Shown here in pieces: positions 25,123-33,539 of a stretch of 64,000 bases of DNA (position 1 is its first letter; every line of letters begins with the position of its first letter). The position numbers were made by a program, and so were the translations under genes. The notes below the pieces were generated by a model, which was given only the letters and a program-made list of their open reading frames with translations, searched no databases and was not told the origin of the DNA. The stretch comes from JANMDU01 sp031418715. Lineage in GTDB: Bacteria; Pseudomonadota; Gammaproteobacteria; Burkholderiales; Burkholderiaceae_C. Location: contig JANOJL010000045.1 of NCBI GenBank assembly GCA_031418715.1, forward strand, positions 310,001 to 374,000, read 5' to 3'.

Positions 25123-26184
25123 TTAAGCCGATTGCAATTGCTTCATCGCCAAGCGCTGCATATGTTGGCGCAGGCGCTGCAAGCCAAGATCATGCTCATA
25201 CTGCCGCTCACGCAGGTTCGCATCAGGCTCCATCGCCTCCAACATCGCGCGATCTTGCTCCAAGACGTTCCAATGGCGGTTTTCCAAGCGATTGCGATAC
25301 AAGAAGCGCCATGCATCGCGCTGCCATCCCGTGACGCGGCGGCAGCGCCAGAAAAACACGGCGGTTGCAGCGAGCTGGCCAGGCGCGATGATCGGCGTGA
25401 ACGCGCCGATGATGCCGAAGCTGCCGCCCGGGCCGCCGGTTTTCGGATACGGAATTTCTAATCGCATCCAATGCACGCCCGTGTCTGCCCATTCCGTCCA
25501 ATCAAAATTCACATCGCGCTGGCCGTCTTTTTCAAACACGAAACCTTCCTGCGTGGTGCGCAATTTGAATTTCGCGGAAATGTCGCCCTCGCTCATGCTG
25601 TGGCTCATCTTGTGTAAGAAACTACCGTGCATCGGATCCATCACGTTATCGATCACATAACGGTAGTCGCCCGCCCACTCCACATAGCAAAGGAAGTTGC
25701 TCCACACGGCATCGTCGGTGATCTCGGGCGGCAGGTTCAGTGGCGGCGCTTCATCGATGTGCGTGGCGCTGTTGTAAAGCCAGACCGAGCCAGCGGCCTC
25801 CTTCACATGAAAGCCAAGCGTCGCGCGAGAATTCTCCAGCGGACAGCCCGGGCTGGCCGGCACTTTCGTGACCATGCCATCGCAACGCACCTCTATGCCG
25901 TGATACGGGCAGGCGAGGCGATCCCCCAAATTCACACCCATCGATAGCGGCGCACCGCGATGCGGACAATGGTCTTCTAGCGCATGGGCTTTTCCTGCGC
26001 TATCGCGCCAAAGTGCTAGCTTGTAGCCAAGCCTTCTGAGGGCGCGCGGTTTGTCAGAAACCCAATCGCTCGGACAGATCGGATACCAAAGATTCTTCAG
26101 GCCTTTTTCTAAGGCGGCGCTGACATCGGCTTTGGTGGGGGCGGGTTTGGCCGCGGGTTTGATGGGAATCACAGTTTCAGTCAT
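25123..26184 (-). CDS. Rieske non-haem iron oxygenase, alpha subunit
   Basis: 353 residues from MTETVIPIKPAAK (GGAG eight bases upstream). Rieske cluster ligands in CPHRGAPL and CPYHGIEV (C-x-H ... C-x-x-H). The catalytic domain has DNVMDPMHGSFLHKM with the two iron His, a later DxxxD-type ligand region, and bulky C-terminal helices. It belongs with VanA/phthalate-oxygenase-like demethylases and hydroxylases rather than two-subunit dioxygenases. No ferredoxin or reductase gene is nearby, so electrons must come from elsewhere. Last gene of the ten-gene operon; substrate unknown. An upstream in-frame extension runs into the palindromic gap and was rejected. Confidence 0.87.
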   Translation of the reverse strand: MTETVIPIKPAAKPAPTKADVSAALEKGLKNLWYPICPSDWVSDKPRALRRLGYKLALWRDSAGKAHALEDHCPHRGAPLSMGVNLGDRLACPYHGIEVRCDGMVTKVPASPGCPLENSRATLGFHVKEAAGSVWLYNSATHIDEAPPLNLPPEITDDAVWSNFLCYVEWAGDYRYVIDNVMDPMHGSFLHKMSHSMSEGDISAKFKLRTTQEGFVFEKDGQRDVNFDWTEWADTGVHWMRLEIPYPKTGGPGGSFGIIGAFTPIIAPGQLAATAVFFWRCRRVTGWQRDAWRFLYRNRLENRHWNVLEQDRAMLEAMEPDANLRERQYEHDLGLQRLRQHMQRLAMKQLQSA

Positions 26185-26233
26185 GTCGTGCTCCGGTTGG
26201 GATATTGACAGGGGAAGGGTTTGAGAAATACAA

Positions 26234-26359
26234 AATACCGACGCAAAAGACGCAGAGGTTACGCAGAAGAAATACAAAAAAAGAAAATGCAAATCCGAAT
26301 TTAATATTGGTATTTTTTGCGTCTTTTGCGTAACCTTTGCGTCTTCTGCGTCCGGTATT
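26234..26359. repeat. Long inverted repeat built from GACGCAAA-type units
   Basis: Left arm 26234-26270 (AATACCGACGCAAAAGACGC, then AGAGGTTACGCAGAAGA) and right arm 26322-26359 are imperfect reverse complements over about 36 bases with a roughly 50-base A-rich loop. Each arm is itself a run of 8-11-base units carrying ACGCA. Lies in the operon gap before the Rieske gene. Confidence 0.8.
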
Positions 26360-26370
26360 CATGCCTTCGC

Positions 26371-26598
26371 TTATGCAAGCGACAAACGCTTAAGTTCAGC
26401 AGAAAAACTTGTCGATGTCCATGTTTGCCCATTCGGCGCCAAAGGCCCGCCTTGGTTGAGATATGCAACGAGCGGGTCTAGCTCCCAGTGGCCTTGGCCG
26501 AAGGCGCGTTCCATCGCGTCGCCGAGCAAGATTTCGTATTGGCTGGGCTCGCGGGTGCGGGCTTGGTGGGGCTCAACATAGAGGGAATCTATTTTCAT
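26371..26598 (-). CDS. Small protein with recombinase-like helical domain
   Basis: 75 residues: polar start (KIDSLYVEPHQARTREPSQY), then EILLGDAMERAFGQGHWELDPLVAYLNQGG and APNGQTWTSTSFSAELKRL. The second half looks like the short helix-turn-helix found in the Recombinase domain of large serine recombinases (repeated minimal-ORF context PxGxxW). Similar small proteins occur, from memory, inside aromatic catabolic operons. No catalytic recombinase domain is present, so it is not a mobile-element gene. CAGGAG lies before the ATG. It sits between VOC and Rieske genes and may regulate or stabilise their products. Confidence 0.7.
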   Translation of the reverse strand: MKIDSLYVEPHQARTREPSQYEILLGDAMERAFGQGHWELDPLVAYLNQGGPLAPNGQTWTSTSFSAELKRLSLA

Positions 26599-26607
26599 GA
26601 CTACTCC

Positions 26608-26668
26608 TGATTTAATAGCATAGTAAGCAGAATTTATAACGGCTAAGGCCGCTTTTCGGTTAAAAACT
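26608..26668 (+). repeat. Dispersed palindromic element, truncated, at the end of the VOC gene
   Basis: Left palindrome arm is missing: it begins TGATTTAATAGCATAG, continues AATTTATAACGGCTAAGGCC and ends CGGTTAAAAACTG. The VOC stop codon (26643) and its last residues lie within it. Confidence 0.82.
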
Positions 26669-27671
26669 GACCACCTGCACTCACGAGAGGTTGCCTGCGC
26701 GTGTGGCCATCGATTCCGCCATCAATCGCCCATTCGGCAAACATCGTGGGGCCAGGTGTGAATTCTCTGGGCTGCCAGTCTGCGGTCAGGTGGTCTTCAT
26801 CGGCGTTGTATTCAATCAAGCCGCCGACAGGGCATTCAAAATACCAAAAATAGGCGCTGGAGATCGGATGACGGCCTGGGCCGAGTTGCGTTTTCCAACC
26901 CGCGCGGCTCATCGCTAAGCCGCCGCCAAACACCTCGTGTATGTCTCGCACCGTGAAAGCAACGTGGTTCAAACCGACTTTGCTTTTGCCATTCGCGTCG
27001 GGCGGCACTTGCAGAAGGAACACATCATGATGGCCCGCGGTAGACGAGCAACGCAGAAACGCGCCACGCCCGGGATAGCTGTCGCTCATGACGAAACCGA
27101 GAGATTCGTAAAACTCAATGGCTTCTTTCAAACGATCTGTGAACAGCACCACATGGCCAATCTCCACCGGCTGCGCGCGCTCGTACACAGGAGACGGCGA
27201 ATTGATGCGCTGCTCTGCGCCATATGGATTGCTGGGCGAGCCTTGCAGCGACACTGCACGCTGCTGACTGATGCGAAAGCTTTGCTTCAAACCATGCGGA
27301 TCGAGCACGGAAAAACTGCTTAAATCACTATCTTTTTGATAGCTACTAGTGCATGATTTATAACGGATAGAGGCCGATTTGTGCAATAAATCCAGTGTTT
27401 GCTGGCTCTGCACAGCCCACACCACCTCACGCAGTGTCGCGCCCGCTTCCATCGCTGGCGAGAGCCGCGCATCCTGGGGCTGGCGCACGATCACTTGTGC
27501 GCCGCTCACGGTTTCAAAGCACTGCTCTTCGTTGGTTACCGAAAGCTCTTTCAAGCCCCAGTCGTTGAAGAATTTTTGCGCAGCTTGCCAGTTCTCACTC
27601 GTGCTGTCGCTGCTGTAAACAATCGCGTCGATACTCAGAATACCCGTTTCACTCATTCCAGGTTCGCTCAT
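26643..27671 (-). CDS. VOC-family (extradiol dioxygenase-like) protein, two domains
   Basis: 342 residues. The N-terminal half is a degenerate VOC domain (LSIDAIVYSSDSTSENWQAA, FNDWGLKE). The C-terminal half keeps the three-metal-ligand pattern of type I extradiol enzymes: EIGHVVLFTDRL (His), KVGLNHVAFTV (His) and GGLIEYNADED (Glu). Ring-cleavage activity is plausible but glyoxalase-like or isomerase roles are possible. Residues about 98-120 (SASIRYKSCTSSYQKDSDLS) come from a repeat copy, and a second copy ends the gene. The start overlaps the aldehyde dehydrogenase stop (ATGA) and has GGAG upstream. Confidence 0.8.
   Translation of the reverse strand: MSEPGMSETGILSIDAIVYSSDSTSENWQAAQKFFNDWGLKELSVTNEEQCFETVSGAQVIVRQPQDARLSPAMEAGATLREVVWAVQSQQTLDLLHKSASIRYKSCTSSYQKDSDLSSFSVLDPHGLKQSFRISQQRAVSLQGSPSNPYGAEQRINSPSPVYERAQPVEIGHVVLFTDRLKEAIEFYESLGFVMSDSYPGRGAFLRCSSTAGHHDVFLLQVPPDANGKSKVGLNHVAFTVRDIHEVFGGGLAMSRAGWKTQLGPGRHPISSAYFWYFECPVGGLIEYNADEDHLTADWQPREFTPGPTMFAEWAIDGGIDGHTRRQPLVSAGGQFLTEKRP
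27327..27390 (+). repeat. Dispersed palindromic element, copy inside the VOC gene
   Basis: CACTATCTTTTTGATAGC, then TGATTTATAACGGATAGAGG and CCGATTTGTGC. Translated in a different frame from the hpaG1 copy on the minus strand, showing that more than one frame of the element is open. Confidence 0.87.
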
Positions 27672-29134
27672 GCTTTACTCCAAGTCAAGGGCAGTGGATT
27701 CGTGCCCCAATAAAAACTCTTTTGCATCATGTATTCCATGATCGAGGCTGCACCTTTCTCTCTTCCCAACCCACTCATTTTGTAGCCAGTAAAGGGGGTG
27801 CTGACAGAAAAGAGTTTGTAGGTGTTGATCCAGATGGTGCCAGCAGTGATGGCTTGGCCTAGGCGCAGCGCGGTTTGGAAATCTTGGCTCCAAATACCAC
27901 AAGCTAGGCCGTATTCGTTGTCATTGGCTTGGCCGATCAGATCAGCCTCGTCTTCCCAAGGCAACAAGCAAAGCACGGGGCCAAAAATTTCTTCGCGACA
28001 GGTGCGACTGGTGTTACTCAGGCCTTCAAAAATCGTAGGTTCATAGTAATAACCTGCATCGCCTACGGGGCGCTTACCGCCACACAGCAGCTTGCCGCCT
28101 TCTTGCAGCGCCAACGCCACATAGCGCTCCACACTCTCGCGGTGCGCTTGAGAAATCAGCGGGCCCATGTGGGTAGATTCCAGCACTGGATCGCCGACGC
28201 GAAGCGCATTTGCAGCGTTCACCAAGCGCCGCTTGAATTCTTCGTAGACGCCCACATGCACGAAGGCGCGCGAGCCTGCCACGCAGCTCTCGCCGCTGCT
28301 GCTGAAAATGCCGTAAATCACGCCCGCCACTGCATGATCTAAATCTGCATCGGCGCACACGATGGTGGGCGATTTACCGCCGAGCTCAAGTGAAACAGGC
28401 ATCAGCTTTTTCGCTGCCAGCTCGGCAATGCCCAAGCCTACATTCGTACCACCCGTGAATGCAATGCGCTTGATGAGCGGATGGCGCACCAGCGCATCGC
28501 CCACCACCGAACCTTTGCCCGGCAACACGCTCAAGATGCCTGGCGGTAAACCAGCCTGCTCACCGATACGCGCCAACTCCATCGCCATACGCGGCGTGAT
28601 CTCCGCAGGTTTGATCAGAATAGCGCAACCGGCCGCCAACGCGGGTGCGATTTTCTGCGCCTCGCTGGCAATCGGCGAATTCCAAGGCGTGATCGCGCCG
28701 ACCACTCCGAGGGGCTGATACAAACTCATCGTGAGGAAAGCGCCACGCTGCGGAGTGACCGGGCTTTCAAATGTTTCACAGACTGCGGCGAAGTATTGAA
28801 ATGTACCTGCGGCGCTGGCCACCAAGGCGCGGCATTCTTTGACGGGTTTGCCGTTGTCCAGCCGCTGCAATCTGGCCAGCTCTTCGCTTTGCTCGCGAAT
28901 CAGCGTGGCTATTTTGTGCAGGATCGCGGCGCGATGATGGGGCAGTAAATTTGCCCAGTCAGGTTTTTGGCGAGCTGCGTTTGCAAAGCGCACGGCTTCA
29001 TCCACATCTTGCGCCGTGGCGGCATGCCATTGAGCAACCGCCTCACCTGTTGCAGGATATTCCGTGGTGTAGAGCGCACCACTGGCATCACGCCATTGAC
29101 CTGCGAAATAGGTTTTCAGATGGGGCAAGCTCAT
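27668..29134 (-). CDS. NAD(P)-dependent aldehyde dehydrogenase
   Basis: 488 residues from MSLPHLKTYFAGQW. Motifs: GVVGAITPWNSPIA (oxyanion Asn), IAFTGGTNVGLGIA, SLELGGKSPTIV (general-base Glu), SSGESCVAGSRAF (catalytic Cys), PFTGYKMSGLGRE. Resembles betaine/aminomuconic-semialdehyde-type class I enzymes, so an aldehyde from ring cleavage or decarboxylation is a reasonable substrate. The in-frame extension to 29224 reads through the AT-rich palindromic leader and was rejected. Immediately upstream of, and coupled to, the VOC gene. Confidence 0.88.
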   Translation of the reverse strand: MSLPHLKTYFAGQWRDASGALYTTEYPATGEAVAQWHAATAQDVDEAVRFANAARQKPDWANLLPHHRAAILHKIATLIREQSEELARLQRLDNGKPVKECRALVASAAGTFQYFAAVCETFESPVTPQRGAFLTMSLYQPLGVVGAITPWNSPIASEAQKIAPALAAGCAILIKPAEITPRMAMELARIGEQAGLPPGILSVLPGKGSVVGDALVRHPLIKRIAFTGGTNVGLGIAELAAKKLMPVSLELGGKSPTIVCADADLDHAVAGVIYGIFSSSGESCVAGSRAFVHVGVYEEFKRRLVNAANALRVGDPVLESTHMGPLISQAHRESVERYVALALQEGGKLLCGGKRPVGDAGYYYEPTIFEGLSNTSRTCREEIFGPVLCLLPWEDEADLIGQANDNEYGLACGIWSQDFQTALRLGQAITAGTIWINTYKLFSVSTPFTGYKMSGLGREKGAASIMEYMMQKSFYWGTNPLPLTWSKA

Positions 29135-29149
29135 ATTTGAAATCAGTCG

Positions 29150-29272
29150 TAGAGACGATACGAAAAACGTGAAAATTTCGCAAAAAACAAAAAAAAGAAA
29201 AGGGGACCGCGCATCTGTTGACACATTGGCGGTTTTCGCAATTTTCGAGCGATTTTTGCATTACCTTTTTTC
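29150..29272. repeat. AT-rich imperfect inverted repeat in the operon gap
   Basis: GAAAAACGTGAAAATTTCGC on the left faces GTTTTCGCAATTTTCGAGCG on the right across about 60 bases containing an A-rich run. Looks like a diverged relative of the 26234 repeat. No gene in the 141 bases. Confidence 0.45.
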
Positions 29273-29275
29273 ATA

Positions 29276-30100
29276 TCAAACCACCATATCTGCCACGCGA
29301 TTGTCCAAAAACCGGAGCGCACTCAACACCGTCAACATCGACGTCTTCGGGTTATCCGGCAAAGGCTGGTTGCGCATCTCGATCTTCATGGTGCCAAATG
29401 CGCCTTCGATCTCAATTTCGTGCACGTTGTCTTGCAGCGTGCCGTCTGCGATCAAGCGCACTTGGGTGGCGTCGAGCCCCAATCCTGCGAAAGAAATTGT
29501 GGCAGCGACGTTGGCGTTTTTGGGATAAAGCGCAGCAGCTTCGCGCGCTGAGGCTTCAAAGATGATGGCGCTTTGGCGGGTGAGGGCGAGGGCTTGCAGA
29601 TCTGCCATTTTTTCGCCTGGTGTGCCGCGCCAAGCCGCTGGTGGTTTCCTGCCGATGTAGCGAACGCTCGTTAAGCCCGCTTGCTTGGCAGCTGCAATCG
29701 CGTCAATCCCGCCGATCGCGCCCGGCAGCAAATGCACCTGCGTTTTACCTCGCTGAGCAGCTAGCGCAAGCTGCTCGGGCAAACCCACCTCGGCAAGCGC
29801 GCCCACCGAAAGCACCGCGCATTCCACACCTCGGCGCAACGCAGGCAAGACATGCACATGCAAAGCGCTGTGACCTGCGCATTCGAGGATGAGCTGCGCA
29901 TCAGGCGGCACTTCGCTCACAGCCTGCGTGCCTTCGCGTAACTGCATTTGCACCTGCATCACGCGCTCGTCCCGGACTACGACCTGCGTGATGCAGATGC
30001 GCGTGTGAGAGGCCAGTCGCTCATAAATCGCTTGGCCAATCGCGCCAAAGCCGATCAGGCATACCTCTTGCGTGCGATGCGTGTTGAGCGGTGCGTTCAT
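29276..30100 (-). CDS. Aspartate dehydrogenase-like protein (NadX/DUF108 family)
   Basis: 274 residues. A Rossmann start VCLIGFGAIGQAIYERL, then LILECAGHSALHVHVLPALRRG, LLPGAIGGIDAIAAAKQAG, and the C-terminal family region NANVAATISFAGLGLDATQVR with MKIEMRNQPLPDNPKTSMLT. NadX enzymes oxidise L-aspartate to iminoaspartate with NAD(P). In this catabolic operon, far from NAD synthesis genes, it may act on another amino acid or run as a reductive aminase; that is inference. The chosen ATG is 7 bases after the TPP gene stop; a TTG at 30133 would overlap it. Confidence 0.83.
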   Translation of the reverse strand: MNAPLNTHRTQEVCLIGFGAIGQAIYERLASHTRICITQVVVRDERVMQVQMQLREGTQAVSEVPPDAQLILECAGHSALHVHVLPALRRGVECAVLSVGALAEVGLPEQLALAAQRGKTQVHLLPGAIGGIDAIAAAKQAGLTSVRYIGRKPPAAWRGTPGEKMADLQALALTRQSAIIFEASAREAAALYPKNANVAATISFAGLGLDATQVRLIADGTLQDNVHEIEIEGAFGTMKIEMRNQPLPDNPKTSMLTVLSALRFLDNRVADMVV

Positions 30101-30107
30101 GGCGTCT

Positions 30108-31856
30108 TCATAACTTCCTCTGCGGACCCGCAAATTTTTCGTTGAATGGCCCCCATGCCTTCATGTCCACCTCCAACACGGTGGGGCCGCGTTGTTGCAG
30201 GGCTTGTGTCAGCTGCGCTTCTATTTTGGCGGGATCGTTGCTTTTGAAATAACTCACGCCGATACTTGCGCACAATTGGGAGAAATCTGGTGTGTGCAGA
30301 TCGACATAGCAATGGCGGCTGCCGTAGTCTGCGTCTTGGATGTTTTTGATCACGCCATAGCCACCGTCGTTCATCAAAATCACCATCACATCGGCTTTCT
30401 CTTGCACCGCGCAGGCCAGCTCGCCGACATTGAGCATGAAGCCACCGTCGCCTGCAAGAACTATTGTTTTGATAGCATTTTGCCCAGGTTCTATAACGGC
30501 TAGAGGCTTCTTTTCTTTATAAATCTCTGCACATAGGGCTGCGCCAATGCCCATTTGCAAACCTTGCCCAATACCGCCGCCCAACGCATGCACGCCCGCA
30601 CGCGGATGGCGCAGCACCAAGCTGCGGTTGCCCCACATCGTGTTGGAAAGCGTGATGTCTCGCGCCCAAATGCACTCGCCGTACAACTGTTCTTTGACCA
30701 CTTTGTTGAGTGCATTCTTCAAATCCACATACCGCCCCAAAGTAGCATCCACCTGCGCTTCTGCGGCTTGGCGCGCAGTTTGAATTTCAGCGAACCATAC
30801 GGCATCCGCCCGATAGCCTTGCAATGCATCGGCCAAGGCGGTGAGTGCCAAAGCAGCATCGGCTTCGATGAAATGCTCGCAGCTATAAGCCTGTTCGCGC
30901 ACGGCCGGATTGGCATCGATGCGAAAGCGCTTGGCTGGCAATGCAAGCTTGTATTTCATCGTCTCATTGCTGCGTAGACGCGAGCCTACGATGAGCATCG
31001 CGTCGCAGCGCTGATACAGCGCCGCACTGGCACGCTGCAAATTAAACGCAGCCAAGGTGCCCGGATGATCTTCAGCCACCACACCGCGCCCTTGCACCGA
31101 CGTGACCACGCCGATGCCTATACCCATCAACCGCTGCACCTGTGCTACCGCACCGCGCGCACCGCCGCCCAGCCACAGAAGCGGTCGCTTGGCTTGGCGA
31201 AGCTCTTGCGCAAGCTGAGCGATTTGCTGAGGATCAGGTGGTTTTTTGACTATTGAATCAGTAGCACCAGGCGCAGATTGCATAAACGCGATTAGCACTT
31301 TTTCATCTAAAAATGCCTGCTGTACATCAATCGACATTTCAACGCTCACAGGCCCGCATGGCGGCGTGCACGCCAGTGTTGTAGCGCGTTGCAAGACATC
31401 CCAAGCCTCGGCTGGTGAGTTGATGCGAAACGCGCCTTTTCCCACCGAGCGAAGCATGCCCAACTGATCTGGATGCTCGTGAATAAAGCCCCAGTTTTTG
31501 TCGATCCATTCGGAGTCGATCTGGCCGGTGAGGTGCAAGAGTGGTGTGCCGGCCGTCATGGCTTCCACCAGGGCGCCGGCGGCATTGCCAGAACCCGTGC
31601 CGGTACTGGTGACGACCACGCCGAGCGTGCCGCTCACGCGGGCTGCCGCATCGGCCATGTTGGCTGCGCCTGCCTCGCCGCGTGCGGAGATGAAACGGAT
31701 GATGCCTCGGCGATAGAACGCATCCAGCATCGGCATGTTGTGGATCGAGATCACGCCAAACGCAGCGCGCACACCCTGCGTTTCTAGAAATCGGGCCACG
31801 ATTTCGCCGGTGTTGATCTGCGATGTATTCGCAGGCATCGCTTGCGTAGCGCTCAT
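30108..31856 (-). CDS. Thiamine-pyrophosphate-dependent enzyme (acetolactate synthase/benzoylformate decarboxylase-like)
   Basis: 582 residues. N-terminal PYR domain with the activating Glu in ISARGEAGAANMADAAARVSG, a central domain (LLWLGGGARGAVAQVQ), and the TPP motif GDGGFMLNVGELACAVQEKADVMVILMNDGG (about 488-520). Probable role: decarboxylation or carboligation of a 2-oxo acid. Two repeat copies lie inside in frame: residues near 185-206 (AFMQSAPGATDSIVKK) between domains, and near 445-466 (AVIEPGQNAIKTIV) just before the TPP motif. Start overlaps the iclR-type stop (ATGA). The longer frame to 31988 is within the regulator gene. Confidence 0.86.
   Translation of the reverse strand: MSATQAMPANTSQINTGEIVARFLETQGVRAAFGVISIHNMPMLDAFYRRGIIRFISARGEAGAANMADAAARVSGTLGVVVTSTGTGSGNAAGALVEAMTAGTPLLHLTGQIDSEWIDKNWGFIHEHPDQLGMLRSVGKGAFRINSPAEAWDVLQRATTLACTPPCGPVSVEMSIDVQQAFLDEKVLIAFMQSAPGATDSIVKKPPDPQQIAQLAQELRQAKRPLLWLGGGARGAVAQVQRLMGIGIGVVTSVQGRGVVAEDHPGTLAAFNLQRASAALYQRCDAMLIVGSRLRSNETMKYKLALPAKRFRIDANPAVREQAYSCEHFIEADAALALTALADALQGYRADAVWFAEIQTARQAAEAQVDATLGRYVDLKNALNKVVKEQLYGECIWARDITLSNTMWGNRSLVLRHPRAGVHALGGGIGQGLQMGIGAALCAEIYKEKKPLAVIEPGQNAIKTIVLAGDGGFMLNVGELACAVQEKADVMVILMNDGGYGVIKNIQDADYGSRHCYVDLHTPDFSQLCASIGVSYFKSNDPAKIEAQLTQALQQRGPTVLEVDMKAWGPFNEKFAGPQRKL
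30459..30523 (+). repeat. Dispersed palindromic element inside the TPP enzyme gene (C-terminal copy)
   Basis: ACTATTGTTTTGATAGC, GTTCTATAACGGCTAGAGGC, TTCTTTTCTTTATAAA. Close to the strongest copies. Sits just before the TPP-binding GDGG segment. Confidence 0.87.
31248..31313 (+). repeat. Dispersed palindromic element inside the TPP enzyme gene (linker copy)
   Basis: GACTATTGAATCAGTAGC and GCGCAGATTGCATAAACGCG, then TTTTTCATCTAAAAATG. The core ATAACGG is degraded to ATAAACG. Encodes the linker between the first two domains. Confidence 0.6.
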
Positions 31857-32683
31857 CGGCTGTATCCTGGCGTGTGTTGCAAACGCCATGTGAGCAGATA
31901 CGCCGATTCGCGCACTTGCGTGATGAGCAATGGCAGTTTTTCTTCTGGAATGCGCGAGGACAGCACCGTGACGCTGATGGCTGCGCAAACTTGCTTGTCT
32001 TCATTGAACACCGGCGCCGCGATCGTGGAGATGCCCGATTCAAAGCCACCCTGGCTGATGGCGTAGCCCATGCTCTGCGTTTCGTCCACCGCCTCTTTGA
32101 GTGCTTGTGGTGTGATGGGTGTGCGATCCGTGAAAGCTTTCATCGGCATGTTGGCATAGAGCTGCTCGATCTCTTGCAAACTCTTGCCCGCCATGAGTAC
32201 GCGACCAAGCACGGTGGCGTGCGCAGGCAGGCGAGCGCCCACTTGAATCGCATGGAACGTGGCATGCCGCCCCAACGCTTTGGCTACAATCACCACATCG
32301 CGCCCATCGCGCACCACGATATGTGATGAATGGCCACAAGCATCTGAGAGTGACTCGATCACCGGGCGTCCTTGCTCGGTCAACTCCATCGATGTGAGGA
32401 ATTCAAAGCCTAAGCGCAACACAGCCACACCCAAGCGATAACTTGGATGTGTGCCCAGTTCGCCCACGCGATCGACATAGCCCGCTTGCTCCAGCGTTTG
32501 CAACATACGAAATACGCTGGCGCGGGGCAGTTGCGCCATTTTGGCCAATTGCGCACCGGAGAGAATGCGCCGCTCGTGCGTAAAGAAGCTCAATATTTCT
32601 AGCCCACGCGCAAGAGCAGGCACGGTGTAGCGCGTAGCAGCGGATGACTTCTTGCAATCGATGAGGGGGGGCGATTCAGCCAT
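31853..32683 (-). CDS. IclR-family transcriptional regulator
   Basis: 276 residues. N-terminal winged helix at about 20-80 (ALARGLEILSFFTHERRILSGAQLAKMAQLPRASVFRMLQTL), then the GAF-like effector domain (ELTEQGRPVIESLSD, GARLPAHATVLGRVLMAG, GYAISQGGFESGISTIAAPV, AAISVTVLSSRI). IclR proteins usually control catabolic operons in response to pathway metabolites, and this one is embedded within the operon it presumably controls, coupled at both ends (4- and 8-base overlaps). Confidence 0.93.
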   Translation of the reverse strand: MAESPPLIDCKKSSAATRYTVPALARGLEILSFFTHERRILSGAQLAKMAQLPRASVFRMLQTLEQAGYVDRVGELGTHPSYRLGVAVLRLGFEFLTSMELTEQGRPVIESLSDACGHSSHIVVRDGRDVVIVAKALGRHATFHAIQVGARLPAHATVLGRVLMAGKSLQEIEQLYANMPMKAFTDRTPITPQALKEAVDETQSMGYAISQGGFESGISTIAAPVFNEDKQVCAAISVTVLSSRIPEEKLPLLITQVRESAYLLTWRLQHTPGYSR

Positions 32684-33533
32684 GGTGTGGATTCTCTGAA
32701 AAGATACTTATAAGTTCGTTGACGGCTTTTGGCATTTCTAGTGCACATAGATGGCCTGTGCCTGAAAGCTCCGTGTAGGGCGCACCGATGCTGCGCGCCA
32801 GCTCTTGGCAGGCGGCTGGGGGCGTGATGATATCTTGATCGCCACAGCCAACGTGCATTGGGGCTGTGCTGTTTTTCTTGAAGACTTGCAGATCGGCGCA
32901 TATTTCTGCTGTGCTGAGCATGTGGGTGGCTTGTGTGTAACCCCCTTCGTTCAGGCGGCTCATCATGTGGGTGGCCAGTTCGATCTGCTCGGCGCTGGCC
33001 TGCGGTGAGAGCAACCGCGGTGCGCGTTGCTCGGCCATTTTTTGCAACCCGAGCTGCGCCATGGCATGCAGGCGCTCATCGCGTTTTTTGATGCGCACGG
33101 CTTCAGTCGCTGTGCCATAGCCTTGAGCAGGCGCAAGCAGCGTGAGCGCCTTCACGCGCGTCGGCTGCAAACGCGCCGCGCTCGCGGCCATGATGCAGCC
33201 CAGAGAATGCCCCACCAGGTGCACCTGCTTCATATTTAATGCATCCAGCCAGGCCCAGAGCACACGTGCATAGTCTGAGGCCTGAGGCTCAGCCAGTTTC
33301 AAGGCCGAACTGTCTGCATAGCCCGGCGCATCCCAAGCGAGCACAGTCCCTAGTTTTGGATCTAGCAGTTGATGCAGCCAACTACCTGAGCCTGAGCCGA
33401 TCCCATGCAAAAGAACCGTTGGGATCACATCCTTCTGTATTTCCGAGCCCGATGCACGGTAGCGAATGAAGCCCTGCCAAGGTAAAGCCACCCCCTGCAT
33501 GGGCATGCTTTGGAGTTGTTCCAACAGGCTCAT
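32676..33533 (-). CDS. Alpha/beta-fold hydrolase
   Basis: 285 residues. HGIGSGSGSWLHQL (oxyanion region), nucleophile elbow LVGHSLGCIMA (Ser), GCGDQDIITPP (Asp) and GTGHLCALEMP (His) complete the triad. Similar to MhpC/PcaD-type hydrolases and enol-lactonases. In this operon a C-C bond hydrolase on a ring-cleavage product or a lactonase would fit; not resolvable from sequence. Overlaps the regulator gene by 8 bases and follows the cupin gene with a 6-base gap. Confidence 0.87.
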   Translation of the reverse strand: MSLLEQLQSMPMQGVALPWQGFIRYRASGSEIQKDVIPTVLLHGIGSGSGSWLHQLLDPKLGTVLAWDAPGYADSSALKLAEPQASDYARVLWAWLDALNMKQVHLVGHSLGCIMAASAARLQPTRVKALTLLAPAQGYGTATEAVRIKKRDERLHAMAQLGLQKMAEQRAPRLLSPQASAEQIELATHMMSRLNEGGYTQATHMLSTAEICADLQVFKKNSTAPMHVGCGDQDIITPPAACQELARSIGAPYTELSGTGHLCALEMPKAVNELISIFSENPHHG

Positions 33534-33539
33534 TGCGCT

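Noticed and set aside
26234..26359. Possible CRISPR-like array
   Set aside because: Units are 8-11 bases with no regular spacers and the arms are mirrored, so it is a palindromic repeat, and no cas gene is present.
26371..26598. Mobile-element recombinase gene
   Set aside because: Only a short helical region similar to the Recombinase domain; no serine or tyrosine catalytic domain or attachment sites.
29276..31856. Arginine transaminase pathway (TPP decarboxylase plus dehydrogenase), with the arginase at 42540
   Set aside because: No arginine-pyruvate transaminase is present and the arginase is 11 kb away beyond other operons; Rieske and VOC enzymes do not fit.
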